55,367 bases of DNA. Source: Gemmatimonadota bacterium. Its GTDB lineage: Bacteria > Gemmatimonadota > Gemmatimonadetes > Gemmatimonadales > Gemmatimonadaceae. The position numbers and the translations under genes are program-made. This document shows positions 7,897 to 16,706 of this stretch, one piece after another. The stretch covers positions 1 to 55,367 of the forward strand of contig VGVM01000010.1 of NCBI GenBank assembly GCA_016874035.1. The letters run 5' to 3'. Below the pieces are notes generated by a model that was not told the DNA's origin, did not search any database, and saw only the letters and a program-made list of their open reading frames with translations. Every line of letters starts with the position of its first letter. Within the stretch, counting starts at the first letter, position 1.

Positions 7897-10543
7897 CGCG
7901 GACGGGGCGCTGGAAGTTCCGGAGTTCACGCGGTCGTTGCGTGGATTCGCCTCGATGACGGCGCTCGGCACCGCGACGCACGACCTCGTGTTCGCGCCGC
8001 TCCTCGTCGCACGGCGTGCGGCGTCCCGCGTTTCCAGCAGCGACGGTGCCCTGGCCGCGTTCGACGCGCAGCGCCTTGTGCGGGGCGTCACGGATGCGAT
8101 CCCGCGGATTGTCGCTGCGCGCTACAAGCCGGACACCGCCGACCACCGCGGGGCATGCGCCACGCTCGAGCAGGCCGCCGCGCCACTCTTCGATGCGTTC
8201 ACGGCGATCGGCGAGGCCACGAGCGCATTTCGCGGCTCGAGCCGCGCGGAACGCCCACAGCGATGGCACGCCTGGTGCGAGGCGGTGCAGCGGGCCTGGA
8301 ACGAAGCCGACGCATGGTACTTCATCGCGGTGGATGTGGCAGGGCCAGGCGGGAAATCGCCGGGTGTGGAGGTGCCGTCGCGTGCGGGCGGTCGGACGGT
8401 CGGCGCGCTCGCGTTCGTGTTCGTCTCGGTGCTCGCGGCCGCGGCGCCGCCCGCGGAGGCGCAGCGAACCATGGTGCGCGTGGTCGGGGCGAGCGCCGAC
8501 TCGCTGACGGCCGCGGGCTTCGATGTGGTTGGACAGGAACCCGGATCGCTGATCGTCGTCGCGGACCCCTACGACCGCGCACGGCTTGCGGCCCGGGGCG
8601 CGCGAGTCGAGGAGATCCGCTCGCCGCTCGGCGCGCGGCTCGCCAATGCCGCCACCGCGACGACCGTGTATCGGAGCTTCGACGATCCCGTTCGCGGCGT
8701 GCGCTTCTGGATCGATTCGCTTGCGGCGAACAACCCGCGCGTGAGCGTGGACACGATCGGGCGCAGCTTTGAAGGGCGCCCGATGCTGGCCGTGAAGATC
8801 GGCCCGCGCGGCGAAAGTCCGCAGCGGCCGAACGCGCTGTTCCTCGCGACGTACCATGCGCGCGAGTGGGCGGCGACCGAGACGGCGTTGCGACTGATCC
8901 GCTGGCTCGCCGCGCCCCCAGGCACGGATGCGCGGCGCGACTCGCTGGTGGCGGCGCGCGACATCTGGGTCATTCCCGTCGCAAACCCGGACGGCTACCA
9001 GTACACGTTCTCCACTGAACGGCTGTGGCGGAAGACCCGCTCGCCGCAGTCGCTCGGCGCCACGGGCGCCGACATGAATCGCAACCACTCGGTGAGCTGG
9101 GGCCTCGACAACCAGGGATCCTCGCCCGACCCGAGGTCGGACATCTTCCGCGGCGCTACGGCGGCGTCCGAGATCGAGACGCGAAACATCGAGGCCTTTC
9201 ATGTGAAGTACCCGCCCGTGGTGGCGATCAGCTATCACACGTACTCAGGGCTGCTGCTGTACCCGCCCGGCCAGGTGTACGGCGCGCTTCCGGCCGACCT
9301 GCCCGTGTACCAGGCCCTCGCCGGCACGCATTTGCGCAGCGCCGTGAGCGATCGCGTGCCGGGTACCAACCGCACGGTGTACGCGCCGTCGCCCGGCTGG
9401 CAGCTCTACACGACCAACGGGGAATACACGGACTACGCATCGGCACGGTTCGGGACGCTCGCGTTCACGACGGAACTCACGAGCGGGTACACCGGAAGCA
9501 CGCTGTACGGCTTCGAGTTTCCCGATGACGAGGCCATGCTGGAGCGTGTGTTCCAGGACAACCTGCCGTTTGCGCTCGACCTGCTCGATGCGGCGCGCGA
9601 TCCGGTGAGCTTCCGGGGGCCGGTCACGCAGCGCGACGTGCCCCGCCTGACGCTGGAATCTGCTTCGCCCGAGATTCGCGCGATCCTCCCGGCTCGTGAC
9701 GCCGTCGGCGCCGGGGTGCGGATCGGGAACAACGTATCGTTTCGCGTGGACAGCGCGGCCGGCGGCAAGTACACGCGCCGCATCACGTCGGCCCCGATCC
9801 CGCGGCCGGCCGCGTTCACGATCTCAGGATCCGGGCTCAATGCGAACTTCCGGGTGCTCAACATCGGCGGCGCCGAGGCGATAGACGACACGTGGCAACT
9901 GCAGGGTTTCAGCCGCGACTCGGTCTTTCGCGTCGCGGGCCGCAACTCGTGGTTCGGAACCTCAGGCACCCTGCGCTCGCCAACGATCGCCGTTCCAACA
10001 ACTATTGATACCGTCACGGTCGCCTACTGGACGATGCACTCCGGAAGCGGCTTCACCCCGACTCCGTCCGGTCGGCTCGAACTCAGCACCGACGCCGGCT
10101 CGAGCTGGAGCACGATCCTGGTGCAGCGCGGTTCCGCCCCGGTGTTCTATCCCGATCGCGTGACCGTTGGCGGCGTGGCAGGGAAGTCCATCGCATTCCG
10201 CTTCGTGTCTTCCGGGATGCCGTGGCGGCTCGATGAGATCGCGATTGTCGGGCACGCCGCCGTGACCTCAGGGCCCGTCGCGGCGACGGCGGAATTGGCG
10301 CCAAGCGAGAATCCCGTACGGAGCGCGACCGTCAGCTTCGCGTGGCCGTTCGGCGCCGCGGACGGCGAGATTGTCGCCCTCGACTTTGCCGGTCGAATCG
10401 TCTGGCGCGGTCCTGTGCGCGGGGGTGTGGTGCCAATCTGGAACGTCGAGTCGGGACGTCACCCGAATGGTGTGTACCTCGTGGTCGCGCGAGCCGGAGG
10501 CAAGTCGGTCCAGCTGAAGCTCTTCGTGACCCGGCGCGGCTGA
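7889..10543 (+). CDS. M14 zinc carboxypeptidase with T9SS-type sorting domain, preceded in frame by an extra N-terminal domain
   Basis: The open frame runs 884 codons from GTG 7889. Residues 1-165 are a helical, cytosolic-looking region I do not recognise. Residues 170-192 form a typical signal peptide (VGALAFVFVSVLAAAAPPAEAQ region ending A-E-A). Then comes an M14 peptidase with zinc ligands H323 and E326 (YHAREW) and H450 (SYHTYSG), an Asn-Arg pair in DMNRNHS and catalytic E529 (TTELTSG). A beta-rich region follows, and the last 75 residues (NPVRSATVSF...GRIVW...PNGVYLVV) resemble type IX secretion/FlgD-like sorting domains. The secreted peptidase could be translated separately from GTG 8366 or 8372, downstream of the purine-rich GGCGGGA. 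Either the N-terminal domain is a separate gene that lost its stop, or one fused product exists. Secretion via T9SS is inferred. Confidence 0.85.
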   Translation: MTDADGALEVPEFTRSLRGFASMTALGTATHDLVFAPLLVARRAASRVSSSDGALAAFDAQRLVRGVTDAIPRIVAARYKPDTADHRGACATLEQAAAPLFDAFTAIGEATSAFRGSSRAERPQRWHAWCEAVQRAWNEADAWYFIAVDVAGPGGKSPGVEVPSRAGGRTVGALAFVFVSVLAAAAPPAEAQRTMVRVVGASADSLTAAGFDVVGQEPGSLIVVADPYDRARLAARGARVEEIRSPLGARLANAATATTVYRSFDDPVRGVRFWIDSLAANNPRVSVDTIGRSFEGRPMLAVKIGPRGESPQRPNALFLATYHAREWAATETALRLIRWLAAPPGTDARRDSLVAARDIWVIPVANPDGYQYTFSTERLWRKTRSPQSLGATGADMNRNHSVSWGLDNQGSSPDPRSDIFRGATAASEIETRNIEAFHVKYPPVVAISYHTYSGLLLYPPGQVYGALPADLPVYQALAGTHLRSAVSDRVPGTNRTVYAPSPGWQLYTTNGEYTDYASARFGTLAFTTELTSGYTGSTLYGFEFPDDEAMLERVFQDNLPFALDLLDAARDPVSFRGPVTQRDVPRLTLESASPEIRAILPARDAVGAGVRIGNNVSFRVDSAAGGKYTRRITSAPIPRPAAFTISGSGLNANFRVLNIGGAEAIDDTWQLQGFSRDSVFRVAGRNSWFGTSGTLRSPTIAVPTTIDTVTVAYWTMHSGSGFTPTPSGRLELSTDAGSSWSTILVQRGSAPVFYPDRVTVGGVAGKSIAFRFVSSGMPWRLDEIAIVGHAAVTSGPVAATAELAPSENPVRSATVSFAWPFGAADGEIVALDFAGRIVWRGPVRGGVVPIWNVESGRHPNGVYLVVARAGGKSVQLKLFVTRRG

Positions 10544-10932
10544 TGGTGATCGGGGTCGGCATTGACCTGATCGAGATCGCCCGGCTGGAGCGGATGCTCG
10601 ACGGCAAGGGAACGCGCGCGCTCGAGCGGCTGTTCACCGATGCCGAGCTGGCGTACGCGCGCGGCCGCGCAAGACCTGCCATGCACCTCGCCGCACGCGT
10701 CGCGGCGAAGGAAGCCGCCTTCAAGGCACTGTCCGGCACCGACGACGCCCGGCTGATCGGATGGCGCGAGGTCGAAGTCGTTTCGCACGATGGGCGAAGC
10801 CCGTCGCTCAGCTTCCACGGACGAGCCGCCGTCCGGGCCACTGTGCTGCGCGTCGGCCGGACCCACCTCTCGCTGACGCACACCGACCGGACAGCCGGGG
10901 CTGTGGTCGTGCTCGAATCAGGTGAAGACTAG
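10543..10932 (+). CDS. acpS: holo-[acyl-carrier-protein] synthase
   Basis: A 129-residue cytosolic enzyme that transfers the 4'-phosphopantetheine group from CoA to the serine of acyl carrier protein. Signature motifs are GVGIDLIEIARLERML (Mg-binding Asp in GIDLIEI) and RVAAKEAAFKAL (catalytic Glu/Lys), plus SLTHTDRTAGAVVV at the end. The length is normal for AcpS. The ATG overlaps the upstream peptidase stop by one base (TGATG), so it is translationally coupled to the M14 gene. Confidence 0.96.
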   Translation: MVIGVGIDLIEIARLERMLDGKGTRALERLFTDAELAYARGRARPAMHLAARVAAKEAAFKALSGTDDARLIGWREVEVVSHDGRSPSLSFHGRAAVRATVLRVGRTHLSLTHTDRTAGAVVVLESGED

Positions 10933-10953
10933 CGGCCGGAAACCATTCCCGAG

Positions 10954-10961
10954 TATTTTAG
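10954..10961 (+). promoter_or_regulatory. putative -10/-7 element TATTTTAG
   Basis: An AT-rich TATTTTAG lies 8 nt before ATG 10970 in otherwise GC-rich DNA. An AGGA overlaps the gap, so either a very short leader or a leaderless transcript is possible. Confidence 0.4.
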
Positions 10962-10969
10962 TCAGGAAT

Positions 10970-13141
10970 ATGCCCCGATACGCGCAACGCGCTGTATTCA
11001 TTGCGGTTACGGCACTTTTGGGATCGCTTCCGGCGCAGGCTCAGGAGACGGTCGGCAAGCGCTTGTCTGCGATTGTCGGCGTTGCCGTTGAGGAATACGG
11101 AAAGGGAGTGGATGCGAACGGGCGGGTGTTCGCCCAGCTCGAGGTTGACGAGGCCACGGGGTTCCTGCGCGAAGCGCTGGAAGTCTCGAACCGCCTGACG
11201 TCGCCCACAGCTCCGGCGGTTCGCGAGGCGATCTCGGGCATGCTCGCTGCGACATCGGCGCGGGCACGCCCGGATTCGGTGCGTGTGCTCTACGCGGGTT
11301 TTGTGACCGCGCTCGGGGCCGACGGGGCGCTGGACCTCCCGAGTGGCCCGATCAACCTGGCCCGCGGCAAGGCGATCTACGACCGGTCGTGCGCCGCCTG
11401 TCACGGGCTTCGCGGTGAAGGAACGGCACTCCCGCGCGGAGCGCCGGCCAATGCACTGGCGCCGCCGGCGATCGGGACGCATGAGATCATGCGTGACGCA
11501 ACGCCGGCGCTCACGTACCGGATCGTCAGCGTCGGGATCCAGGGCACGGCGATGCGCGGCTGGTCGGATTCGCTTTCGACCGACGACCGGTGGAACGTCG
11601 TGGCGTACGTAAACTCGCTTCGTTCAACCGATGCGGAGCGCGCACGCGGCCGCCACGTGGTGGCGCGGGTCTGCGCGGATTGCGATTCCACGACATCCGC
11701 GCGGCAGTTTGGCTGGCTGGCGCAGCGGAGCGACGCGGACCTGGTCGCGATGCTGCGGTCCGGCGATCCGGCGAGCGGCGTGCCGGCTGCCGCGCCGGTG
11801 AGTGCGTCGGAGGCGGATGCGATCGTCGCGGCGCTCCGGGCGGATGCCATCGTGGCGCCGACGCCCGCCAGTGGCGCGAGCGACGAACCCCGCGCGGTGG
11901 CCCGTCGCGTGCTCGGCATCGTGGACGCGGCCGTCGTCGCGACTCGGAGCGGACGGCGCGTCGAAGCGGCGGATCACGCCTTCGATGCGTACATCGCGTT
12001 CGAGCCGCTGGAGTCGAACGCGCGGCTGCGCGATCCCGCGCTCGTCGCCCGCCTCGAACGCCATTTCGCCGACCTGCACAGCGCGGTCAAGGCCGGCGAC
12101 GCCGCGGCGGCGGACCGCATTCGCACGGAGATCGAACTCGGCATGCCCGCCGTGCTCGAGCTGACGGCGCCGATGGCGGCGGGCTGGGGCACGTTCGTCG
12201 AGTCCTTGCTGATCATCCTGCGCGAAGGGTTCGAGGCGATCCTGGTGGTCGGCGCGATCGTCGCCTTCCTGATCAAGACCGGCAACCGCAGGCGGCTGCG
12301 CGAAATCTGGATCGGCGTCGGCGCGGGGCTTGTGGCCAGCGCCGTGCTCGCCGTGATCCTGCGCACGATGCTCGCGAACGCGGCGGCGAGTCGCGAAGTC
12401 ATCGAAGGCGCGACCATGCTCGTCGCGGTCGTGGTGCTGTTCTCCGTGAGCTACTGGCTGCTCTCAAAGGTTGAGGGCGAGAAGTGGCAGCAGTTCATTC
12501 GCGCCAAGGTTTCCGATGCGCTTGATCGCGGGGGCTCGACGGCGCTCGGGTTCGTCGCGTTCCTTGCGGTGTTCCGGGAGGGCGCGGAAACGGCGCTCTT
12601 CTTCCAGGCCCTGGCCGCGCGGAGCAGCGGCGCGCTTCCCGCAATCGTCGGCGGTATCGCGGCCGGTGGCGCGCTGCTGGCCGTGATCTTCACGCTGTTC
12701 TACCAGTTCGGGATTCGCATCCCGCTCCGGCCGTTCTTCGGCGTGACGAGCGGCTTGCTCTACTGGATGGCGCTCGTGTTCGCCGGCAAGGGCGTCAAGG
12801 AACTGCAGGAAGGCGGCGCGATGTCGCGCACGCTCGTGCCCGCCGGGCCCCACGTGGATATCCTCGGCGTGTACCCCACGGTCGAGACGCTGCTGGCGCA
12901 GGGCCTGTTGGTGGCGCTCCTGCTGTTCGCGATCTGGCGCACGTTCCTCACGCCGCCGCTGCGACAGGCCGCCGTCGAGGCCGCTGCCGAGCCGGATCGC
13001 TCCGAGGCGGCCGGTGAGGCGGTACCGCCAGAGGTCGCTGCGCGGCTTGCCGAGCTGCAGGTGACCGCGAAGCGCCTGCAGGACCGCGTGACGTCGCTCG
13101 AACGTGAGGTCGAGCATGACGGCACGAAACGACACACGTAG
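10970..13141 (+). CDS. cytochrome c-FTR1 fusion iron permease
   Basis: A 723-residue exported/inner-membrane protein. A signal peptide ends near PAQAQ (about residue 24). A cytochrome c domain binds one haem at C141-A-A-C144-H145, and a second CADCD at 235-239 lacks the haem-ligating His and looks vestigial. From about 400 an FTR1-type permease begins with two REXXE iron-binding motifs, R418-E419-G-F-E422 and R536-E537-G-A-E540, about seven membrane helices, and ends in a soluble helical tail with heptad pattern (LAELQVTAKRLQDRVTSLE). FTR1 permeases move ferric iron coupled to oxidation, and a linked periplasmic cytochrome is a known architecture for electron transfer. The start is at the ATG with AGGA just upstream. 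Confidence 0.93.
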   Translation: MPRYAQRAVFIAVTALLGSLPAQAQETVGKRLSAIVGVAVEEYGKGVDANGRVFAQLEVDEATGFLREALEVSNRLTSPTAPAVREAISGMLAATSARARPDSVRVLYAGFVTALGADGALDLPSGPINLARGKAIYDRSCAACHGLRGEGTALPRGAPANALAPPAIGTHEIMRDATPALTYRIVSVGIQGTAMRGWSDSLSTDDRWNVVAYVNSLRSTDAERARGRHVVARVCADCDSTTSARQFGWLAQRSDADLVAMLRSGDPASGVPAAAPVSASEADAIVAALRADAIVAPTPASGASDEPRAVARRVLGIVDAAVVATRSGRRVEAADHAFDAYIAFEPLESNARLRDPALVARLERHFADLHSAVKAGDAAAADRIRTEIELGMPAVLELTAPMAAGWGTFVESLLIILREGFEAILVVGAIVAFLIKTGNRRRLREIWIGVGAGLVASAVLAVILRTMLANAAASREVIEGATMLVAVVVLFSVSYWLLSKVEGEKWQQFIRAKVSDALDRGGSTALGFVAFLAVFREGAETALFFQALAARSSGALPAIVGGIAAGGALLAVIFTLFYQFGIRIPLRPFFGVTSGLLYWMALVFAGKGVKELQEGGAMSRTLVPAGPHVDILGVYPTVETLLAQGLLVALLLFAIWRTFLTPPLRQAAVEAAAEPDRSEAAGEAVPPEVAARLAELQVTAKRLQDRVTSLEREVEHDGTKRHT

Positions 13142-13244
13142 GTCGCTCACAACGATTCGAAACCCTGCGGTGTCCAATACCCGTAGCTGATTCGCCAGCG
13201 CACGACGCGTTGCCCCCGCCGCGTCCCGTTGCCCCAGGTCAGAC

Positions 13245-15839
13245 ATGCGAAGACAGTTTCGGGTGTTTGTGTGCGCCGCCGTCACCGCGACCGCCGCCGC
13301 ATCGGCCGTCGGTGCCCAACAGTCCCTCGCCGGCGCGACGCCGCCCGCGTCGCGCACCCGCGCGACCTCGCCGGCCGAACCCCTGCGCGGCACGGCCATG
13401 CGGACCGCGACCGCACCGGTCATTGATGGGAAAGACACCGACGCGGCGTGGCGCGACGCGCCGCTCATCAGTGATTTCCTTGAGTACGAACCGAACCCCG
13501 GCGCCGATCTGCGCTTCAAGACGGAACTGCGCGTACTCTATGACGACAGGTACCTCTATGTCCTCGGCCGGATGCACGATCCGGCGCCGGACAGCATCAT
13601 CTCGCTGCTTTCGCGTCGCGACACACGCACCGAAAGCGAGCAACTGAAGCTGGTGATCGACTCGTACCACGATGGCCGCACGGCCTACCAGTTCATCACC
13701 AACCCGGCGGGCGTGAAGCGGGACTTCTACGTCTATAACGACCAGATCGAGGATCCCAGCTGGGACGCGGTGTGGGACGTGGGCACCTCGATCGACGAGC
13801 ATGGTTGGGTCGCGGAGTTCCGCATCCCGTTCAGCCAGATTCGATTCAACGGCGAAAAGGAAAAGACGTTCGGCCTCCTGGCCGTTCGTGACGTCGCGCG
13901 CACGCGGCAGCGCATTTCCTGGCCGTTGTATCAGCGCAACCGACAAGGGTACGTCTCGCAGGCCGGCGTGCTCGTCGGGATCAGCGACATCCCCGAACCG
14001 CGCCGCATGGAGTTCACGCCCTACCTCGTGGGCAAGACCTTCTCGCGCCTCAGCGGCAACAAGTGGGGCATGCCGAGCGACAAGACGATCGGTGGCGACG
14101 CGAAGATCGGGCTGGCCTCCAACCTGACGCTCGACGCCACGATGAACCCGGACTTCGGTCAAGTCGAGGCCGACCCCGCCGTGCTGAACCTCTCGGCGTT
14201 CGAGCAGTTCTACTCTGAGCGTCGTCCGTTCTTCATCGAGGGCGCCGGGATCTACCAGTTCGGGCCGAACTGCGGCGACGGCGGGGACGACGCTGGCTGC
14301 CCGTCGCTGTTCTACTCGCGGCGCATCGGTCGCGCGCCGCAGCTCGCCGGTCGGTATGGCGACGCCTCGAGCCCGACCGCGACGCGGATCCTCGGCGCCA
14401 CGAAGTTGAGCGGCCGGTTCGCGAACGGCCTGTCGATCGGCGTCATGGATGCGATGACCGAGGGCGTCTCGGGGCCGGGCGGAAAGACGCTCGAGCCGCG
14501 CACCAACTATGGCGTTGCGCGCGTGCGACAGGAGTTCGGCAGGGGGCAGGGCGACATCGGCGCGGTGTTCACCGCGACGGACCGCTCGCTTGACTCCTGG
14601 AGCGAGCCATACTTGCGTTCCAGTGCCTACACCGGGGGCATTGACGGGCGCCGTCGGCTGTGGAGCAACAACTATGAGTTGCGCGGGTTCGTGGCGGTGT
14701 CGCGCGTCGCCGGATCAGCCGCCGCGATTGCCTCGACGCAACGCAGCAGCGTGCATCAGTACCAGCGTCCGGATGCCGGGCTCCGCTACGACCCCAACCG
14801 CACGTCGCTCACCGGCGATTGGGAGGCCGTGTCGTTCAGCAAGTTCGGCGGCGGGATGACGCGCTTCAGCGTGAACTACGATCGGACCAGCCCCGGCTTC
14901 GAGATGAACGACGTCGGATTCCAGTCGCGCGCCGACCAGCAGAACGCCTCGGCGTGGTATCAGGTGGCGTGGCAGCGTCCGGGCCCGTGGTACCGCATGG
15001 GCTTCCTGAACTTCAATCACTATCGTGGCTGGACAACCAACGGGCTGCCGGTGTATTCCGGCGGCAACGTGAACGGCCATGTGCAGTTCAAGAACACGAT
15101 GTGGGCGCACCTGGGGATCAACCTCAACAACATCGAAGCCACGTACGACGATCGCCGCGCGCGTGGTGGGCCGGCCGTGCGCAACTCACCGAGCATGAAC
15201 TTCTGGGCCGGCGTGGACGGCGACCAGCGCAAGTGGTACACGCCCAACGTCTTCTTTGGCGGCGCACGCGGCGATGCCGGACGTTCGCATCATGTGTGGG
15301 TGAACCCGTCGGTGAACATGCGGGCCTCGAGCCGCTTCTCCGCGGAACTCGGGATGAACCTCTCCAAGGGCACGGATGCGACGCAGTGGCGCGGCAACTA
15401 CGGCGTGATCGGGTCCGACACGACCCACTACACGTTCGCGAAGCTGAAGCAGACGACCCTGGGCGTCACGACGCGACTCAACCTCACGGCGACACCGGAG
15501 CTCACGCTGCAGTTCTACGCGCAGCCGTTCGTCACGACCGGGACGTATTCCGACTGGAAACAGCTCGGCCGGTCGCGCGCGGCGTCGTTCACGGAACGCT
15601 ACGTCCCGTACAACGGCGGCGACCCGGGTGGATTCAACTTCCGGCAGTTCAGGTCCAACACCGTGCTCCGCTGGGAGTACATGCCCGGCTCAGCGCTGTT
15701 CCTCGTCTGGCAGCAGGGCCGCGAGGCATACGACGCGGTCGCGACCAACTTCGATTTCGGGCGCGATCCCCGCGACCTGTTCGGGCTCCACCCGCAGAAC
15801 ACGTTCCTGGTGAAGCTCAGCTACTGGCTCAACCCGTAG
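13245..15839 (+). CDS. DUF5916 outer-membrane protein with CBM9-like domain
   Basis: An 864-residue secreted protein with a signal peptide (residues 1-24, cleavage after SAVGA). Residues about 45-235 form a CBM9/DOMON-like beta-sandwich (APVIDGKDTDAAW, LRVLYDDRYLYV, WVAEFRIPFSQIRF), and 245-864 are the DUF5916 part, rich in alternating aromatic strands typical of an outer-membrane beta-barrel (NPDFGQVEADPAVLNLS, FFIEGAGIYQFG). The protein ends in a barrel-like KLSYWLNP. The family is common in Gemmatimonadota and Bacteroidota; its substrate is not established. The 103-nt spacer before it contains no clear promoter by eye; the start ATG has a weak AGGT-CAGAC upstream. Confidence 0.9.
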   Translation: MRRQFRVFVCAAVTATAAASAVGAQQSLAGATPPASRTRATSPAEPLRGTAMRTATAPVIDGKDTDAAWRDAPLISDFLEYEPNPGADLRFKTELRVLYDDRYLYVLGRMHDPAPDSIISLLSRRDTRTESEQLKLVIDSYHDGRTAYQFITNPAGVKRDFYVYNDQIEDPSWDAVWDVGTSIDEHGWVAEFRIPFSQIRFNGEKEKTFGLLAVRDVARTRQRISWPLYQRNRQGYVSQAGVLVGISDIPEPRRMEFTPYLVGKTFSRLSGNKWGMPSDKTIGGDAKIGLASNLTLDATMNPDFGQVEADPAVLNLSAFEQFYSERRPFFIEGAGIYQFGPNCGDGGDDAGCPSLFYSRRIGRAPQLAGRYGDASSPTATRILGATKLSGRFANGLSIGVMDAMTEGVSGPGGKTLEPRTNYGVARVRQEFGRGQGDIGAVFTATDRSLDSWSEPYLRSSAYTGGIDGRRRLWSNNYELRGFVAVSRVAGSAAAIASTQRSSVHQYQRPDAGLRYDPNRTSLTGDWEAVSFSKFGGGMTRFSVNYDRTSPGFEMNDVGFQSRADQQNASAWYQVAWQRPGPWYRMGFLNFNHYRGWTTNGLPVYSGGNVNGHVQFKNTMWAHLGINLNNIEATYDDRRARGGPAVRNSPSMNFWAGVDGDQRKWYTPNVFFGGARGDAGRSHHVWVNPSVNMRASSRFSAELGMNLSKGTDATQWRGNYGVIGSDTTHYTFAKLKQTTLGVTTRLNLTATPELTLQFYAQPFVTTGTYSDWKQLGRSRAASFTERYVPYNGGDPGGFNFRQFRSNTVLRWEYMPGSALFLVWQQGREAYDAVATNFDFGRDPRDLFGLHPQNTFLVKLSYWLNP

Positions 15840-15841
15840 GG

Positions 15842-15860
15842 CGCCGCTGACTCAGCGGCG
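15842..15860. terminator. bidirectional stem-loop between convergent genes
   Basis: CGCCGCTGA-C-TCAGCGGCG is a perfect 9-bp inverted repeat that begins just after the DUF5916 stop and contains the lgt stop codon (15852-15854). There is no T-tract, so it may be a Rho-independent-like end without U-run, or merely stabilise mRNA 3' ends. Confidence 0.55.
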
Positions 15861-16685
15861 TGCGTAGATCCCCGGCGCATTGTTTCCGACAGTGCGCCGG
15901 GCCTGCATCCAGAGCAGGCCGCCGATGAGGAACGCGAACCCGAAGCCTTGGGCGAGCGTGAACGGGCCGAGTAGCTGGTCATCCTTCGCGCGGAAGAACT
16001 CCACCGCGATTCGCTCAAGCCCGGCCAGCACGCAGTACGCGCCGAAAAGCCAGCCCGCCGCATGCTTGTGGTCCCGGAGCCGCCAGAGGACGAGGAACAT
16101 CCCGACGCCCATGGCGACCTCGAACAACTGCGTCGGGTACACCGCCACTACTTCATTCATCGGCCGGCCGGCGAGGTCCGACTGGCCGAACGATCCGATC
16201 ATGTTCTGCACCGTCGAAGGCGGTGCGCCTGCCGGGAACTTCACGGCGAAACGGCTCGCCCACGCGCGGCCATAGTCGTCGCCGACCGCCCAGCAGCCGC
16301 TCCGCCCGACGGCGTACGCTGCCGCGAGCCCGATCGCGCTGGCATCGCTGATCTGCGCCCAACTGAGCTTCTTGAACCGGATCCACGCGAAGCACGCGAG
16401 CACGCCGCCCATCAACCCGCCCCAGAACACGAAACCGGCGCGGCCTGCGAGCGACGCCGCGTCGCCGGTGAGGATCGCGTAGTACACCTTGCCGCCGAGC
16501 AGCCCGCCGATCACCGCGGCGATCACGATGTCACCCATGACGTCGCCGTCGTGGCCGCGGCGCGTCAGTTCCGATTGCGCCACAATCTGCCCGATCAGGA
16601 ACGCGCCCAGCATGGCAATGCCGAACCCAGTGAGAGGCAGCGGCCCCAGGTCGAACGCGAAGGGCTGGTGAACGATGGATGTCAT
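15852..16685 (-). CDS. lgt: prolipoprotein diacylglyceryl transferase
   Basis: A 277-residue inner-membrane enzyme that transfers diacylglycerol from phosphatidylglycerol to the lipobox cysteine of prolipoproteins. It has about seven membrane segments, the N-terminal GFGIAMLGAFLIGQ, GGLLGGKVYYA, WGGLMGGVLACF, the signature region AVGRSGCWAVGDDYGR with its conserved Arg, and YPTQLFEVAMGV. The signature differs from the enterobacterial GRLGNFINGELWGR form but matches the divergent type seen in several phyla. Last gene of the run from rsmB; it starts 21 nt after tsaD. A GTG at 16697 is an alternative start. Confidence 0.93.
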   Translation of the reverse strand: MTSIVHQPFAFDLGPLPLTGFGIAMLGAFLIGQIVAQSELTRRGHDGDVMGDIVIAAVIGGLLGGKVYYAILTGDAASLAGRAGFVFWGGLMGGVLACFAWIRFKKLSWAQISDASAIGLAAAYAVGRSGCWAVGDDYGRAWASRFAVKFPAGAPPSTVQNMIGSFGQSDLAGRPMNEVVAVYPTQLFEVAMGVGMFLVLWRLRDHKHAAGWLFGAYCVLAGLERIAVEFFRAKDDQLLGPFTLAQGFGFAFLIGGLLWMQARRTVGNNAPGIYARR

Positions 16686-16706
16686 GGTGTCTTGCACGAG
16701 CGAATC

